Positions 17,315 through 25,705 of a stretch of 64,000 nucleotides of DNA are shown here, piece after piece. The stretch spans positions 1 to 64,000 of the forward strand of contig NZ_WHUG01000020.1 in NCBI RefSeq assembly GCF_009380215.1, given 5' to 3'. Source of the DNA: Rugamonas aquatica (GTDB lineage: Bacteria > Pseudomonadota > Gammaproteobacteria > Burkholderiales > Burkholderiaceae_D). Both the position numbers and the translations under genes were made by a program. The notes below the pieces were generated by a model. That model did not search any database, was not told the DNA's origin, and saw nothing but the letters and a program-made list of their open reading frames with translations. How positions within the stretch are numbered: position 1 is the stretch's first letter; every line of letters starts with the position of its first letter.

Positions 17315-17326
17315 GGTTAAACTACT

Positions 17327-17352
17327 TAAAAATATGCCGGCAGCCGCCGGCA
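17327..17352 (-). terminator. Rho-independent terminator after the TetR gene
   Basis: On the minus strand TGCCGGC-GGCT-GCCGGCA is followed by TATTTTT. It would end the regulator transcript before the SDR gene, giving the SDR its own promoter at the 17299 operator. Confidence 0.7.
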
Positions 17353-17370
17353 CGGAACAAGGCCAGCCCG

Positions 17371-17955
17371 TCAGGCCAGCAAAGACAATAGAAAAGTGTG
17401 CGCCACCCCGGCCGGCCCACGCGCGCTGCCCGACGAACGGGAGACGATCATCGCGCCTTCCAGCGCCGCCAGAAAGGTTTCCGCCAGCGCCCTCGCCTCC
17501 GGCAGCGGACGCAATTGCTGCGCGCGCTGGCCGTCGGCGATCACGGTCGCCAGCCAATCGGTGTTGACCTCGAAGAAGCGGCTCACCTCATGCGTGACGC
17601 CGGCAGGCAGCGAATTCACCTCCGCCCCCAGCATGCCGCAGACGCACAGGCGCTGATCGATGGCATAGGTGTTTTCAAACAGCGCCGCATACGCGGCCAG
17701 GCGGTCGGCAGCCTTGGCGTGGTGGCCCTCGATGCGCAGCAACTGCTCGCGGAATCGGTGCGTGTAGCGCTGCGCCACCGTCGCCGCCAGGTCGCCCTTG
17801 GTCGCGAAGTGGTGATGGATGCTGGGCTTCTTGATGCCGACCAGCTTGGCCACATCATCGTAGGAAAAGCCGTTGTAGCCTCGCTGCTGTATCAAGCCCT
17901 CGGCGGCATCGACCACCCGCAGCGCGGACTCGGAAATCTCGGAAAAATGCTTCAT
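17371..17955 (-). CDS. TetR/AcrR family transcriptional regulator
   Basis: 194 aa. The N-terminal helix-turn-helix domain (about 8-58) shows the family pattern: ALRVVDAAEGLIQQRGYNGFSYDDVAKLVGIKKPSIHHHFATKGDL. The C-terminal ligand and dimerisation domain is divergent, with Cys residues in RLCVCGMLGAE. It likely represses itself and the SDR gene through the paired palindromes at 17973-17988 and 17299-17314. Sits alone upstream of the SDR, inside the block that splits the rib genes. Confidence 0.93.
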   Translation of the reverse strand: MKHFSEISESALRVVDAAEGLIQQRGYNGFSYDDVAKLVGIKKPSIHHHFATKGDLAATVAQRYTHRFREQLLRIEGHHAKAADRLAAYAALFENTYAIDQRLCVCGMLGAEVNSLPAGVTHEVSRFFEVNTDWLATVIADGQRAQQLRPLPEARALAETFLAALEGAMIVSRSSGSARGPAGVAHTFLLSLLA

Positions 17956-17972
17956 CTGCTCAACTCGCTAAT

Positions 17973-17988
17973 AACCGACTAGTTGGTA
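17973..17988 (-). promoter_or_regulatory. TetR-family operator upstream of the TetR gene
   Basis: Near-palindrome AACCGACTAGTTGGTA, 17 bp before the TetR start. It shares the core GACTAGTTGGTA with the perfect site at 17299-17314, except for one base in the left half and the outer base. Implies autoregulation. Confidence 0.75.
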
Positions 17989-18047
17989 GATATACTAAGC
18001 AAGATTCGGAATGCTGTCAACGCCCGGCGCACCGGGCGTCGCAAAGC

Positions 18048-18683
18048 TTATTTTCCTGCGGCGCCGACCGACACCATGCGCTCGACGTAGCGGGCGATCA
18101 GATCGATCTCCAGGTTGACCTGCTTGCCGACTTCCAGATGCTTGAGCGTGGTCATGGCGATGGTGTGCGGGATCAGGTTGATCGAGAACTGGCAAACCAG
18201 ATCCTTGCCCGTGCCGATGTCGGTCACGCGGTTCACCGTCAGCGATACGCCGTTGACGACGATGGAGCCCTTGAAGGCCAGGAACTTGGCCAGGTCATGC
18301 GGCGCTTCGATCACCAGCTCCCACGATTCCCCCACAGCCTCGAACTTGCGCACCACGCCCAGGCCGTCCACGTGGCCGGATACCAGATGGCCGCCCAGGC
18401 GCTCATTGAGCGTCAGCGCTTTTTCCAGGTTCACTTCGGTCAGCGTGTCGAGGCCGACGGTGCAGTTCAGGCTTTCGCGCGAGACATCGACGCGGAAGCT
18501 GCTGTCGTCCTTTTCCACCACGGTCATGCAGGCGCCGTTGATGGCGATCGAGTCGCCCAGCGCGACGTCGGCCAGCGGCAGGCCGCCGGCGTGGATGTTC
18601 AGGCGCACGCCCGCGAACGAGCCGCCTTCGAGTGGCTTGACGGATTCAATTTTGCCGATAGCGGCGACAATTCCAGTAAACAT
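18048..18683 (-). CDS. ribE: Riboflavin synthase alpha subunit
   Basis: 211-aa enzyme that dismutates two lumazines to riboflavin. It has the family's two internal lumazine-binding repeats, the first starting with the invariant MFTGIVAAIGKI and containing SIAINGACMTV, the second with GHLVSGHVDGLGVVRKF and SIVVNGVSLTV. Start at 18683 (ATG of MFTGIV), 10 bp after the ribD stop, so ribD and ribE are one unit. Downstream lies the inserted TetR block rather than ribB. Confidence 0.97.
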   Translation of the reverse strand: MFTGIVAAIGKIESVKPLEGGSFAGVRLNIHAGGLPLADVALGDSIAINGACMTVVEKDDSSFRVDVSRESLNCTVGLDTLTEVNLEKALTLNERLGGHLVSGHVDGLGVVRKFEAVGESWELVIEAPHDLAKFLAFKGSIVVNGVSLTVNRVTDIGTGKDLVCQFSINLIPHTIAMTTLKHLEVGKQVNLEIDLIARYVERMVSVGAAGK

Positions 18684-18693
18684 GTGAGTGCTC

Positions 18694-19791
18694 TTATTGA
18701 TGAGTGAATCGTGCAAGGATACGCAAATCTTCGCCGATCTGCTTAACCTCGTGAAATTTCAAAAGCTGCTTGTGCGCCAGGTCGGTCAGCGCCGGCAAGG
18801 CGAACATGCCCTGCGCATCGCCCAGCAGCGTCGGCGCCAGATAGACCAGCAATTCGTCCACGCAGCCCTCGCGGATCAGCGAGCCGTTCAGTTTGCCGCC
18901 CGCTTCGACATGCAGTTCGTTGATCTGGCGCCGGCCCAGCTCGCGCATCAGCTCGGGCAGATCGACCTTGCCGGAGGCATTGGGCAGCAGGATGATTTCG
19001 GCGCCGACAGCGCGCAGCGCCGCTTCCTTTTGGGGATCGCTCACCGCCGCCGCGATCCACGTCCCGCCGCCCTGCAAGACCTTGGCGGATGGATCGATGT
19101 CGAGCTTGCTGTCGACCACGATGCGGCGCGGCTGGCGCGGCGTCTCCACCGCGCGGACGTTCAACTGCGGATCGTCGGCCTTGACGGTGCCGATGCCGGT
19201 CAGGATGGCGCAGGCGCGGGCGCGCCACGCATGGCCGTCGGCGCGGGCTTCCGGCCCGGTGATCCACTGGCTGACGCCGTTGTGCAGCGCCGTCATGCCG
19301 TCCAGGCTGGCCGCGGACTTCATCCGCACCCACGGCAGGCCGCGCGTCATGCGCGAGAAGAAGCCGATGTTCAGTTCATAAGCCTGATCGGCCAGCAGGC
19401 CCGTGCTGATCTCGATGCCGGCGGCGGCCAGCTTGGCCATGCCCTGCCCCGCCACCAGCGGATTCGGATCTTCCATCGCCGCCACCACGCGGCCCAGGCC
19501 CGCGCGCACCAGCGCATCCGAGCATGGCGGCGTGCGGCCGTGGTGGTTGCACGGTTCCAGCGTGACGTAGGCGGTAGCGCCGCGCACATCATGGCCGCGC
19601 GCCTGCGCATCCTTCAGCGCCTGGATTTCCGCGTGGTCGCTGCCGGCCTGCTGCGTGACGCCGGCGCCGATCACCTGGCCGTCGCGCACGATCACGCAGC
19701 CGATGTGCGGATTCGGCGAAGTCGTGTACAACCCTTTCGCGGCCCATTCCAGCGCCAGCGTCATGCCTTCGAGATCGTTGCTGATGTTCAC
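18694..19791 (-). CDS. ribD: Bifunctional pyrimidine deaminase/reductase RibD
   Basis: 365 aa. N-terminal deaminase domain with zinc motif H53-A-E55 and C81...C90 (PCNHHGRTPPC), then the NADPH-dependent reductase domain (LPWVRMKSAASLDGMTA onward, DPQLNVR, LHVEAGGKLNGSLI). It carries out the two steps after GTP ring opening in riboflavin synthesis. Length normal. Starts only 7 bp after the fimT-like pilin gene and is followed by ribE, so it may be transcribed from the pilin operon. Confidence 0.97.
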   Translation of the reverse strand: MNISNDLEGMTLALEWAAKGLYTTSPNPHIGCVIVRDGQVIGAGVTQQAGSDHAEIQALKDAQARGHDVRGATAYVTLEPCNHHGRTPPCSDALVRAGLGRVVAAMEDPNPLVAGQGMAKLAAAGIEISTGLLADQAYELNIGFFSRMTRGLPWVRMKSAASLDGMTALHNGVSQWITGPEARADGHAWRARACAILTGIGTVKADDPQLNVRAVETPRQPRRIVVDSKLDIDPSAKVLQGGGTWIAAAVSDPQKEAALRAVGAEIILLPNASGKVDLPELMRELGRRQINELHVEAGGKLNGSLIREGCVDELLVYLAPTLLGDAQGMFALPALTDLAHKQLLKFHEVKQIGEDLRILARFTHQ

Positions 19792-19798
19792 GTTGTCC

Positions 19799-20356
19799 TT
19801 AGTCAGTCGCGCTGGCGCAGCTTGCGCCGTCCACTGCCGGATCGCAGACGCGCACCCGGCCCAGCATATTGATTTTGATGTTGCGCACGTTCTCGCCTTG
19901 CGTCAGCGACAGCGTGCCCCAGCGCGCGGCCAGGCTGTTGCTGGCGCTGCAAGCGCGCCCTGCAGCATTATAAGCAAGGTAGAGCGGCGCTGCACCAGAC
20001 GAGAAGACGGACGCGACGACAATACCGTCGGCGATGGCGCCGTGCTGGAACAACAACCGTTCGCCGGGGTCGGGGCGGCGGTTGCCATTATCGTCGATAA
20101 ACACGGCCCAGCCCTGGCGCCACGAGGTGCCGGACGCTTCCAGCGGCGCCAGCAGCACCTTGCCGCCGCGCGCCATCGCATGCGAGCGCGTCAGGTTGAT
20201 GGCGGCGACCAGGTCGTTGACGGCGATCCGCAATTGCTGCCGCTTGAGCGCGGCCTGATAACTGGGCACGGCAACGCCGAACAGCAGTGCCGCCAACACC
20301 AGCACGATCAGCAGTTCGGTCAGCGTGTGACCGTGGCGGGAAGCGTGGCCTGGCAT
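19799..20356 (-). CDS. GspH/FimT family minor pseudopilin
   Basis: 185-aa type IV pilin-like protein. Short charged leader (MPGHASRHG) followed by the prepilin peptidase site G|HTLTELLIVLVLAALL, then the hydrophobic helix and a FimT/GspH-type body (NDLVAAINLTRSHAMARG; C-terminal Cys pair). Residue +5 of the mature protein is Glu, as needed for assembly; mature +1 is His rather than Phe. A GTG at 20371 overlapping the upstream stop is an alternative start. Last pilin gene of the cluster, before ribD. Confidence 0.9.
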   Translation of the reverse strand: MPGHASRHGHTLTELLIVLVLAALLFGVAVPSYQAALKRQQLRIAVNDLVAAINLTRSHAMARGGKVLLAPLEASGTSWRQGWAVFIDDNGNRRPDPGERLLFQHGAIADGIVVASVFSSGAAPLYLAYNAAGRACSASNSLAARWGTLSLTQGENVRNIKINMLGRVRVCDPAVDGASCASATD

Positions 20357-20367
20357 CGTGTGCGCCC

Positions 20368-20829
20368 TCACGGCCAGCAACGGGTGGACGGCCCGGTGGC
20401 GAGGCGCAGACCGCTGCTGGTCAGCTTGAGCTGTCGGCAATCCTCGTCTCGGAATCTGGCATCGACCAGCGCTGTGCCCGGCGTGGCGATCAGTTGCACG
20501 CACTGGGAGATCAGCTCGCCGTCGCAGGCCTTGCCTTCGATTTCGTAGGCGCTGGTCGCCGCGCCGTTGCTGCTCCACCATTTGAACTGGTGGGCTTCCG
20601 GATCCGTCGTGCCGGATGAGAAAGCGATGTAGGTATTAGTCTGCGTGTAATAGCGTTCTTCCTGCTGCATCAGTTGCAGCAGCGCGGCCTGTGCTTCGGC
20701 GCGGCGCGAGCGTATCACGTGCTCTCGAAAACTGGGCAGCAGCTGCGCGGCCAGCACGGACAGTATGACCAGCACGATCAGCAATTCGATCATGCTGAAC
20801 GCGTGGGCGCGTGCACGGACGGCCATCAT
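20368..20829 (-). CDS. PilE-like minor type IV pilin
   Basis: 153-aa prepilin. The leader contains AHA|FSMIELLIVLVILSVLAAQLLP, so cleavage would be Ala-Phe rather than the usual Gly-Phe. The helix is followed by RRAEAQAALLQLMQQEERYYTQTNTY, typical of PilE-class minor pilins that process with PilVWXY1. C-terminal cysteines probably form a disulfide loop. The start ATGATG overlaps the pilY1 stop (ATGA), so the two are translationally coupled. Confidence 0.9.
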   Translation of the reverse strand: MMAVRARAHAFSMIELLIVLVILSVLAAQLLPSFREHVIRSRRAEAQAALLQLMQQEERYYTQTNTYIAFSSGTTDPEAHQFKWWSSNGAATSAYEIEGKACDGELISQCVQLIATPGTALVDARFRDEDCRQLKLTSSGLRLATGPSTRCWP

Positions 20830-23036
20830 TTTACGGCCTCGTGCAGCTCGCGCCAATTGGCCACCTCGCGCCAACTGAGCCGGCCTGCCCGCAAGCGCAC
20901 CTTGACGCTGCCGGCCACCACAGTCTCGCGCGCTGACGCATTGACGACCGCGTAGCCCTTCTCCACCACGACCTGCCCGGTCGGATCGGGCGGTGCCCGG
21001 CTCGCCGACTGCTGCACCAGCGACGGCACCGCCGAATACGTCGCTTGCAGCACGCCGACGATGGGCGCGGCCGGCGCAACACTGGCCGCACTGAGCCCGC
21101 CCGGCAGGCCGCTCAACGCTTGCAGCACATACGTTCGGCTGCGCGAGGCATCGCACTTGTCCGCTCCCGGCAGCAAGGTATTGAAGACGACCGCACCGCC
21201 AACCAGCTTGCCGCCGCCAATGCTGCGTTCCCCCGTGAGCGCGGACTGCAGGAAGTCGACATACCAGCCTTTACTGCCCGCCTCCATCGTACCGCCGCCT
21301 ATGCTCAGCAGGTCGCCGCCTGACGACGCCAGCACGCGCTCGGTGAGCTGGCGACGGCCGGTGACGACATCCATCGGCACGGACAAGCTGTCATGGATCG
21401 CGTAGAACGATTGCGTAGTGAAGTCCGTCGCCGCCAAATCGTTCCTGGCGAGCAGCCGGCCGGTGCCGAACAGGATCAGGTAGCCGCCACCCGACGCGTA
21501 CGCCACCATCGGCTGCTGCGCGATGGGCTGACGGTTGCCGTCGCCATCACGGGCGACGAACAGCGCCTTGGCAGCCGCGCCCGGCCAACTGCTGAAATCG
21601 AAACGCCACAGATTGCCTTGCAGGTCCCCGGCATAAGCGTAATTCAACGCACCGTCACGGTCGGCAATCAAAGCTGGTGCGCTCAGTCCGTTGGCCATAG
21701 ATGGATCGGATATTGGCGTGACGAGGCGGAAGTAGTTGACGTTCAGCCGCCACGGCGCATCGTGCGCCTTGTCCATCGCCAGCAGGAATAAGGCTCCCTT
21801 GCCGGCACCACTCCGATGGCCGTCGCGCGCGTAGTTGTTCAATCCGCTGGAGACGACGGCGAAGTAGCGGTAAGTCGCCACACCCGCTCCATGACTGGTA
21901 CGCACCTTGATGACCTGAGGTAGCGTGGTGATGTTGCCCATCATCGGATCGTCGCGGTCGGTGAACTCCCATAGTACGGCACGTTCATCCAACGCTTCGG
22001 GATCGCTGATATCCAATGCGAACAAGCCCTGCGCGCCGCCGCCCATCGCGGCGACGAGGACCGTTCGCCAGCTGCCCGCGATCAGCGCGTCGCCACTGCT
22101 GGCGGGGCCATCGACGTAGGCGCGGTGTACGTAACCGGGGTCGGGCAGGCGGTTCAATGCAGGCAACAAGGCATCGGGCACATAGGCGTAGAGCTCGCTG
22201 CCAGTGCCGGCATCGAAGGCGTGCAGCATGCCATCGTTGGCGCCGAGGTAGATCACCGGGCGGCGGCTTTTGTGACGCTCGCGAAAGGCAAGATAGTCGG
22301 CATCCAGCGAGGCCCCGGACGGCGGACCGACCAGCACCGGCGTGCTGTTGATGGCGTCGCCAAGTACGCTGGTGCGCCGGCGGAACAGCGCCCCTTCATC
22401 GCTGCGTTCGCCACGCAGATAGGCAACGCGACGCTCGCCGAGCCCGTCGGCAGCCACCGCGTGCGGCGACGGCGGCGGCAGATCGAGCAACACCCGCTGC
22501 GCATCCGACAGAGCGAGCCAGGAAAACGGTATGCCGGCCAGTTTGCCATCGTTCTGCACGACAGCCGTGTACACCTTGCGCGCCTCAGGCGCCGGGGACG
22601 GCGCGCGCCCAGCCCCGCCGGTGAGGAGCGCTCCCGCATCCCACAACGCGGCGGCCGATGGCGGCAACGCGACGCCCGCCGCAGGCAAGGCAAAGCGCTC
22701 AAAATGCCCGCCCCAATCTCCCGCGTCCATGGTCGCGCCGAATAAATCGCCACCGGATGCCGCAGGTACCGTGGACGCAGAGGATGCGACAGCAGACGCC
22801 ATCGCCAACAACGATGCTCCCGCAATTCGCGCGCCGCCCGGCGACGCCGGCCGACACGCGGCAGTGAGCGGCTCGCTCGCGAGATCGAGCACCGGCGGCG
22901 CGGCGCGCACGCCGACCGCCAGCATCGGCAACAACAGCAACAGAAAGCCGATCAGCATCCACGACAACATGCGCGCCGCCATCCGCACCCAGTGCCTGCC
23001 ATGCCCTGACAGCGTACTATCGCCAGCAACTCGCAT
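20826..23036 (-). CDS. pilY1: PilY1-like type IV pilus tip/assembly protein
   Basis: 736 aa with an N-terminal membrane or signal segment (about 25-46), a short unique N-terminal part, and a PilY1 beta-propeller C-terminal domain (VIYLGANDGMLHAFDAGTG, GGGAQGLFALDIS). A likely calcium loop lies at about 459-471 (DRDGALNYAYAGD). Shorter than P. aeruginosa PilY1 (over 1,100 aa); a von Willebrand A domain is not visible. It probably regulates extension/retraction and surface contact. Start at 23036, directly after GAGGAGGGGG. Fourth gene of pilV-pilW-pilX-pilY1-pilE-fimT. Confidence 0.92.
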   Translation of the reverse strand: MRVAGDSTLSGHGRHWVRMAARMLSWMLIGFLLLLLPMLAVGVRAAPPVLDLASEPLTAACRPASPGGARIAGASLLAMASAVASSASTVPAASGGDLFGATMDAGDWGGHFERFALPAAGVALPPSAAALWDAGALLTGGAGRAPSPAPEARKVYTAVVQNDGKLAGIPFSWLALSDAQRVLLDLPPPSPHAVAADGLGERRVAYLRGERSDEGALFRRRTSVLGDAINSTPVLVGPPSGASLDADYLAFRERHKSRRPVIYLGANDGMLHAFDAGTGSELYAYVPDALLPALNRLPDPGYVHRAYVDGPASSGDALIAGSWRTVLVAAMGGGAQGLFALDISDPEALDERAVLWEFTDRDDPMMGNITTLPQVIKVRTSHGAGVATYRYFAVVSSGLNNYARDGHRSGAGKGALFLLAMDKAHDAPWRLNVNYFRLVTPISDPSMANGLSAPALIADRDGALNYAYAGDLQGNLWRFDFSSWPGAAAKALFVARDGDGNRQPIAQQPMVAYASGGGYLILFGTGRLLARNDLAATDFTTQSFYAIHDSLSVPMDVVTGRRQLTERVLASSGGDLLSIGGGTMEAGSKGWYVDFLQSALTGERSIGGGKLVGGAVVFNTLLPGADKCDASRSRTYVLQALSGLPGGLSAASVAPAAPIVGVLQATYSAVPSLVQQSASRAPPDPTGQVVVEKGYAVVNASARETVVAGSVKVRLRAGRLSWREVANWRELHEAVK

Positions 23037-23045
23037 ACCCCCTCC

Positions 23046-23552
23046 TCACTCCAGCTTGCTGTACACGGTTTGCAAGACCAGCTCCGTCGCCGGCCGCGCG
23101 CCGAAGCCGATCACCGTCACGCGATAACAATGCGCAACCGCTCCGCCAGCCGACGCATCCTCGCCCGGCTGATGGCACTCCATCCGCTCCACCACATAGC
23201 GCGGCTTCTTAAACGGCAGCACACCTTCAGCCGTCAGCATCGCCGCCCCGGTATGCGCGCCGTAGCCGAGCGTGCACGCGCCGCCATCCTCCACGCCGGA
23301 CAAATCCACCCGCTGCCAGACCGGCGACGCATCGCAGGCACCGACCTCGCCCGCGCCATCCTGAATATCGTGCTCCGCATCCGCCAAGGCATCCTCCGCC
23401 GCCTGAAACGCCACGTCCCGATCCCGCTCGCCACGCGCTGCCTTCTCACCCTGCAAACTCATCTGCGCCGCCGAGACGCCCAGCAACATCGCCAGAAGCA
23501 TCATCATCAGGCACATCAACACCACCACGCCCCGCTGCCGTTGGACCGCCAT
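23046..23552 (-). CDS. pilX: PilX family minor pilin
   Basis: 168 aa. N-terminus RQRGVVVLMCLMMMLLAMLLGVSAAQ is the PilX form of the prepilin helix (G|VVVL type, lacking Glu5), followed by QGEKAARGERDRDVAFQAAEDALADAE, which is typical of PilX. Two or more cysteines near the C-terminus. Starts 3 bp after the pilW stop and ends 9 bp before pilY1, so it is part of the minor pilin operon that primes type IV pilus assembly. Confidence 0.92.
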   Translation of the reverse strand: MAVQRQRGVVVLMCLMMMLLAMLLGVSAAQMSLQGEKAARGERDRDVAFQAAEDALADAEHDIQDGAGEVGACDASPVWQRVDLSGVEDGGACTLGYGAHTGAAMLTAEGVLPFKKPRYVVERMECHQPGEDASAGGAVAHCYRVTVIGFGARPATELVLQTVYSKLE

Positions 23553-23555
23553 GAT

Positions 23556-24512
23556 CTAGCCGCCCCGATTGCGCAAAGCCACCGTCATGCCCACCACCCG
23601 CCGCGCCCGCGCCCGCTGCGCCGGCGGCAAGCTTGCCTCCGTGACGCGCACGCCCTCGTCATCGCCATGCGCTTCGGAATACGCCGGGCCGAACAGATCG
23701 AAGCGCGTCGCCACCGTATCGGCGCGGGTATTGCTGTCGCCGTGCAGCAGCAAGGCCACCTTGACGCTGCACACCCGCTTCCAGAAAGTCTTGCGGCGCA
23801 AATCGCGCAGGCGCTCGTCCGTCGTCGCGCCAGACAGCAGCAGCGCGGCATCCATCGCATCGACGCCGCTGGCGTTGACATAGGCATTGGGAATATTGTC
23901 GGCAGGCGTATCGGTATCCACGCCATACAGCACCTGGAACGAATCGACGCCGCGCACGATGGCGTCCGCGCCCCAGCCGGATGCGCCGCGATATTTGCAG
24001 CGCAGCTCCGCCTCGCCGTCGCCATTGGCAGCGACATAGAAAATGCTCCAGCCACGACCATCCTCATCGTGCGGCACGGCGACGCCAAAGCCCGCGCAGT
24101 TGAGGCTGGAGCCGTCGCCATTGCCGCCCTCGCCCGAGCCGGAAAAGCGCAAGGCCAGCACATCGCTGCCATGCGCCACCGCCGGCAGTACTTCCGAAAT
24201 ATCGGCACTGTTGCGGCCGATACTGCGGGCATCCAGGCCGGCGATCGACGCAGGGGCGGCGTCATCGAGCTCGACCGGCGCCACCTTGCTATCCCAGTTG
24301 ATGTAAGCGCCTTGCCGTATCGCCCGCGCCATGATGTCGAGCGCATGGCGGCCGCCGTCGTTGAGGCCGATGTTCTCACTGTGATTGCGATAACCGCTGC
24401 CGGCCGACAGCAGCAAGCCGCTGGCCAGCAAGACCACGATCAAGCCCAGCGCCAGCGCAATGGCGAACTCGATCACGGTCCAGCCGCGCACAGATAAAGG
24501 CCGCGCGCTCAT
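23556..24512 (-). CDS. pilW: PilW family minor pilin
   Basis: 318 aa. Prepilin signal MSARPLSVRG|WTVIEFAIALALGLIVVLLASG with Glu5, then a long variable domain; the DGGRHALDIMARAIRQGAYINWD stretch after the helix is characteristic of PilW. Start at 24512 overlaps the pilV stop (ATGA); the longer open frame up to 24779 lies within pilV and is a shadow. Confidence 0.92.
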   Translation of the reverse strand: MSARPLSVRGWTVIEFAIALALGLIVVLLASGLLLSAGSGYRNHSENIGLNDGGRHALDIMARAIRQGAYINWDSKVAPVELDDAAPASIAGLDARSIGRNSADISEVLPAVAHGSDVLALRFSGSGEGGNGDGSSLNCAGFGVAVPHDEDGRGWSIFYVAANGDGEAELRCKYRGASGWGADAIVRGVDSFQVLYGVDTDTPADNIPNAYVNASGVDAMDAALLLSGATTDERLRDLRRKTFWKRVCSVKVALLLHGDSNTRADTVATRFDLFGPAYSEAHGDDEGVRVTEASLPPAQRARARRVVGMTVALRNRGG

Positions 24513-25063
24513 CGCGTCGCTCCCACGGCGTAGGCCACGGCAGGCACGAACTCGCCGCCGGCATCCTTGCGCGGCGTGCCATCGGGATTCCTGTCGTGCC
24601 ATCCGACCTTGACCACCACCGGCGCTCCCGCGCTGCCGCCGCAAGCCCAGCGCAAGGTGGCGCCGCCGTCGCGGCATACACGTATGCGGCCGGCCGGCAG
24701 ATACATACTCACCTGCATTTTGGTTTCGTACAGATCGAACATCGCCAATTGCATGGCGTCGCACGCGGCGCCATAGCACAGCGACGACGGCGCCGGCGGC
24801 AGCGGTTCGGTCAGCGCATCGTAGTCCAAGGTCAGATAGGGATTGGCGCCATCGGCCAGGCGCATTTGCACGGCGTTGGCGCGCATGCGTTCGGCCAGGC
24901 CCGTGGCCACATAAGCCGCTTGCGACAACATCGCCGCCTGATGCCGCGCGCGCAGCGCCGACAGCTGCATCGCCACGCCGCCCGCGATGCCAACCGCCAG
25001 CAACAGCACGGCGACCAGTATCTCCAGCAGTGTAAAGCCCCGCATATCAGCGCGTGCACGCAC
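24509..25063 (-). CDS. pilV: PilV family minor pilin
   Basis: 184 aa from GTG at 25063, chosen because GGAGG sits six bases upstream. Prepilin site MRG|FTLLEILVAVLLLAVGIAGG with Glu5; after the helix, QLSALRARHQAAMLSQAAYVATGLAERMRAN is typical for PilV. ATG at 25045 is an alternative start. First gene of the minor pilin operon, about 115 bp downstream of nrdR on the same strand. Confidence 0.92.
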   Translation of the reverse strand: MRARADMRGFTLLEILVAVLLLAVGIAGGVAMQLSALRARHQAAMLSQAAYVATGLAERMRANAVQMRLADGANPYLTLDYDALTEPLPPAPSSLCYGAACDAMQLAMFDLYETKMQVSMYLPAGRIRVCRDGGATLRWACGGSAGAPVVVKVGWHDRNPDGTPRKDAGGEFVPAVAYAVGATR

Positions 25064-25178
25064 GGCACACCTCCGCAAGTCGACAAGACTGAGCTAGAAG
25101 TTAGCAGTGGCTACTGTAGGGAATATGAGGTGTATCAAAGGTGCGCCAGCCGTAGGCCGGCGTACAACGTGCACGAAA

Positions 25179-25649
25179 CTAAGCCTTACGCGGCTTGCGT
25201 TCCTGCCCGACTTCGGCAATCGCATCCTGGAACTCGGCCAGGTCTTCGAAGTTTTTATAAACCGATGCAAACCGGATATACGCGATCTTGTCCAGACGCT
25301 TCAACTCCTGCATCACCAGCTCGCCGATGTAGCCGGTGTCGACTTCGCGCTGGCCGCTGGTCAGCAGCTTTTCTTCGATCGACAATATCGCCGCGTCAAC
25401 GGCGGGCGCCGCCACGGGACGTTTGCGCAAGGCCAGCGTCAGGCTGCCGCGCAGTTTGGCGGCTGCGTACTCGGTACGGCTGCCGTTCTTCTTGACCACA
25501 TACGGCATCACCAGTTCGATGCGCTCATACGTGGTAAATCGTTTATCGCATTTACCGCAGCGCCGGCGCCGGCGTATCGAATCCCCTTCCTCGGATACAC
25601 GCGTATCGAGAACCTGGGTATCTTCATGCTGGCAAAACGGACATTTCAT
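25179..25649 (-). CDS. nrdR: Transcriptional repressor NrdR
   Basis: 156-aa regulator of ribonucleotide reductase genes. Zinc ribbon with C3, C6, C31, C34 (MKCPFC...RCGKC), followed by an ATP-cone domain (VMPYVVKKNGSRTEY through KNFEDLAEF). It senses ATP/dATP and binds NrdR boxes. Length normal. Lies 56 bp downstream of glyA on the same strand, the common glyA-nrdR order in betaproteobacteria. Confidence 0.98.
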   Translation of the reverse strand: MKCPFCQHEDTQVLDTRVSEEGDSIRRRRRCGKCDKRFTTYERIELVMPYVVKKNGSRTEYAAAKLRGSLTLALRKRPVAAPAVDAAILSIEEKLLTSGQREVDTGYIGELVMQELKRLDKIAYIRFASVYKNFEDLAEFQDAIAEVGQERKPRKA

Positions 25650-25705
25650 ATGGGCGCTATTCGGTGACGCGACACCGGCACAGGCCGGCGTCGCGGTACT
25701 GCAGA

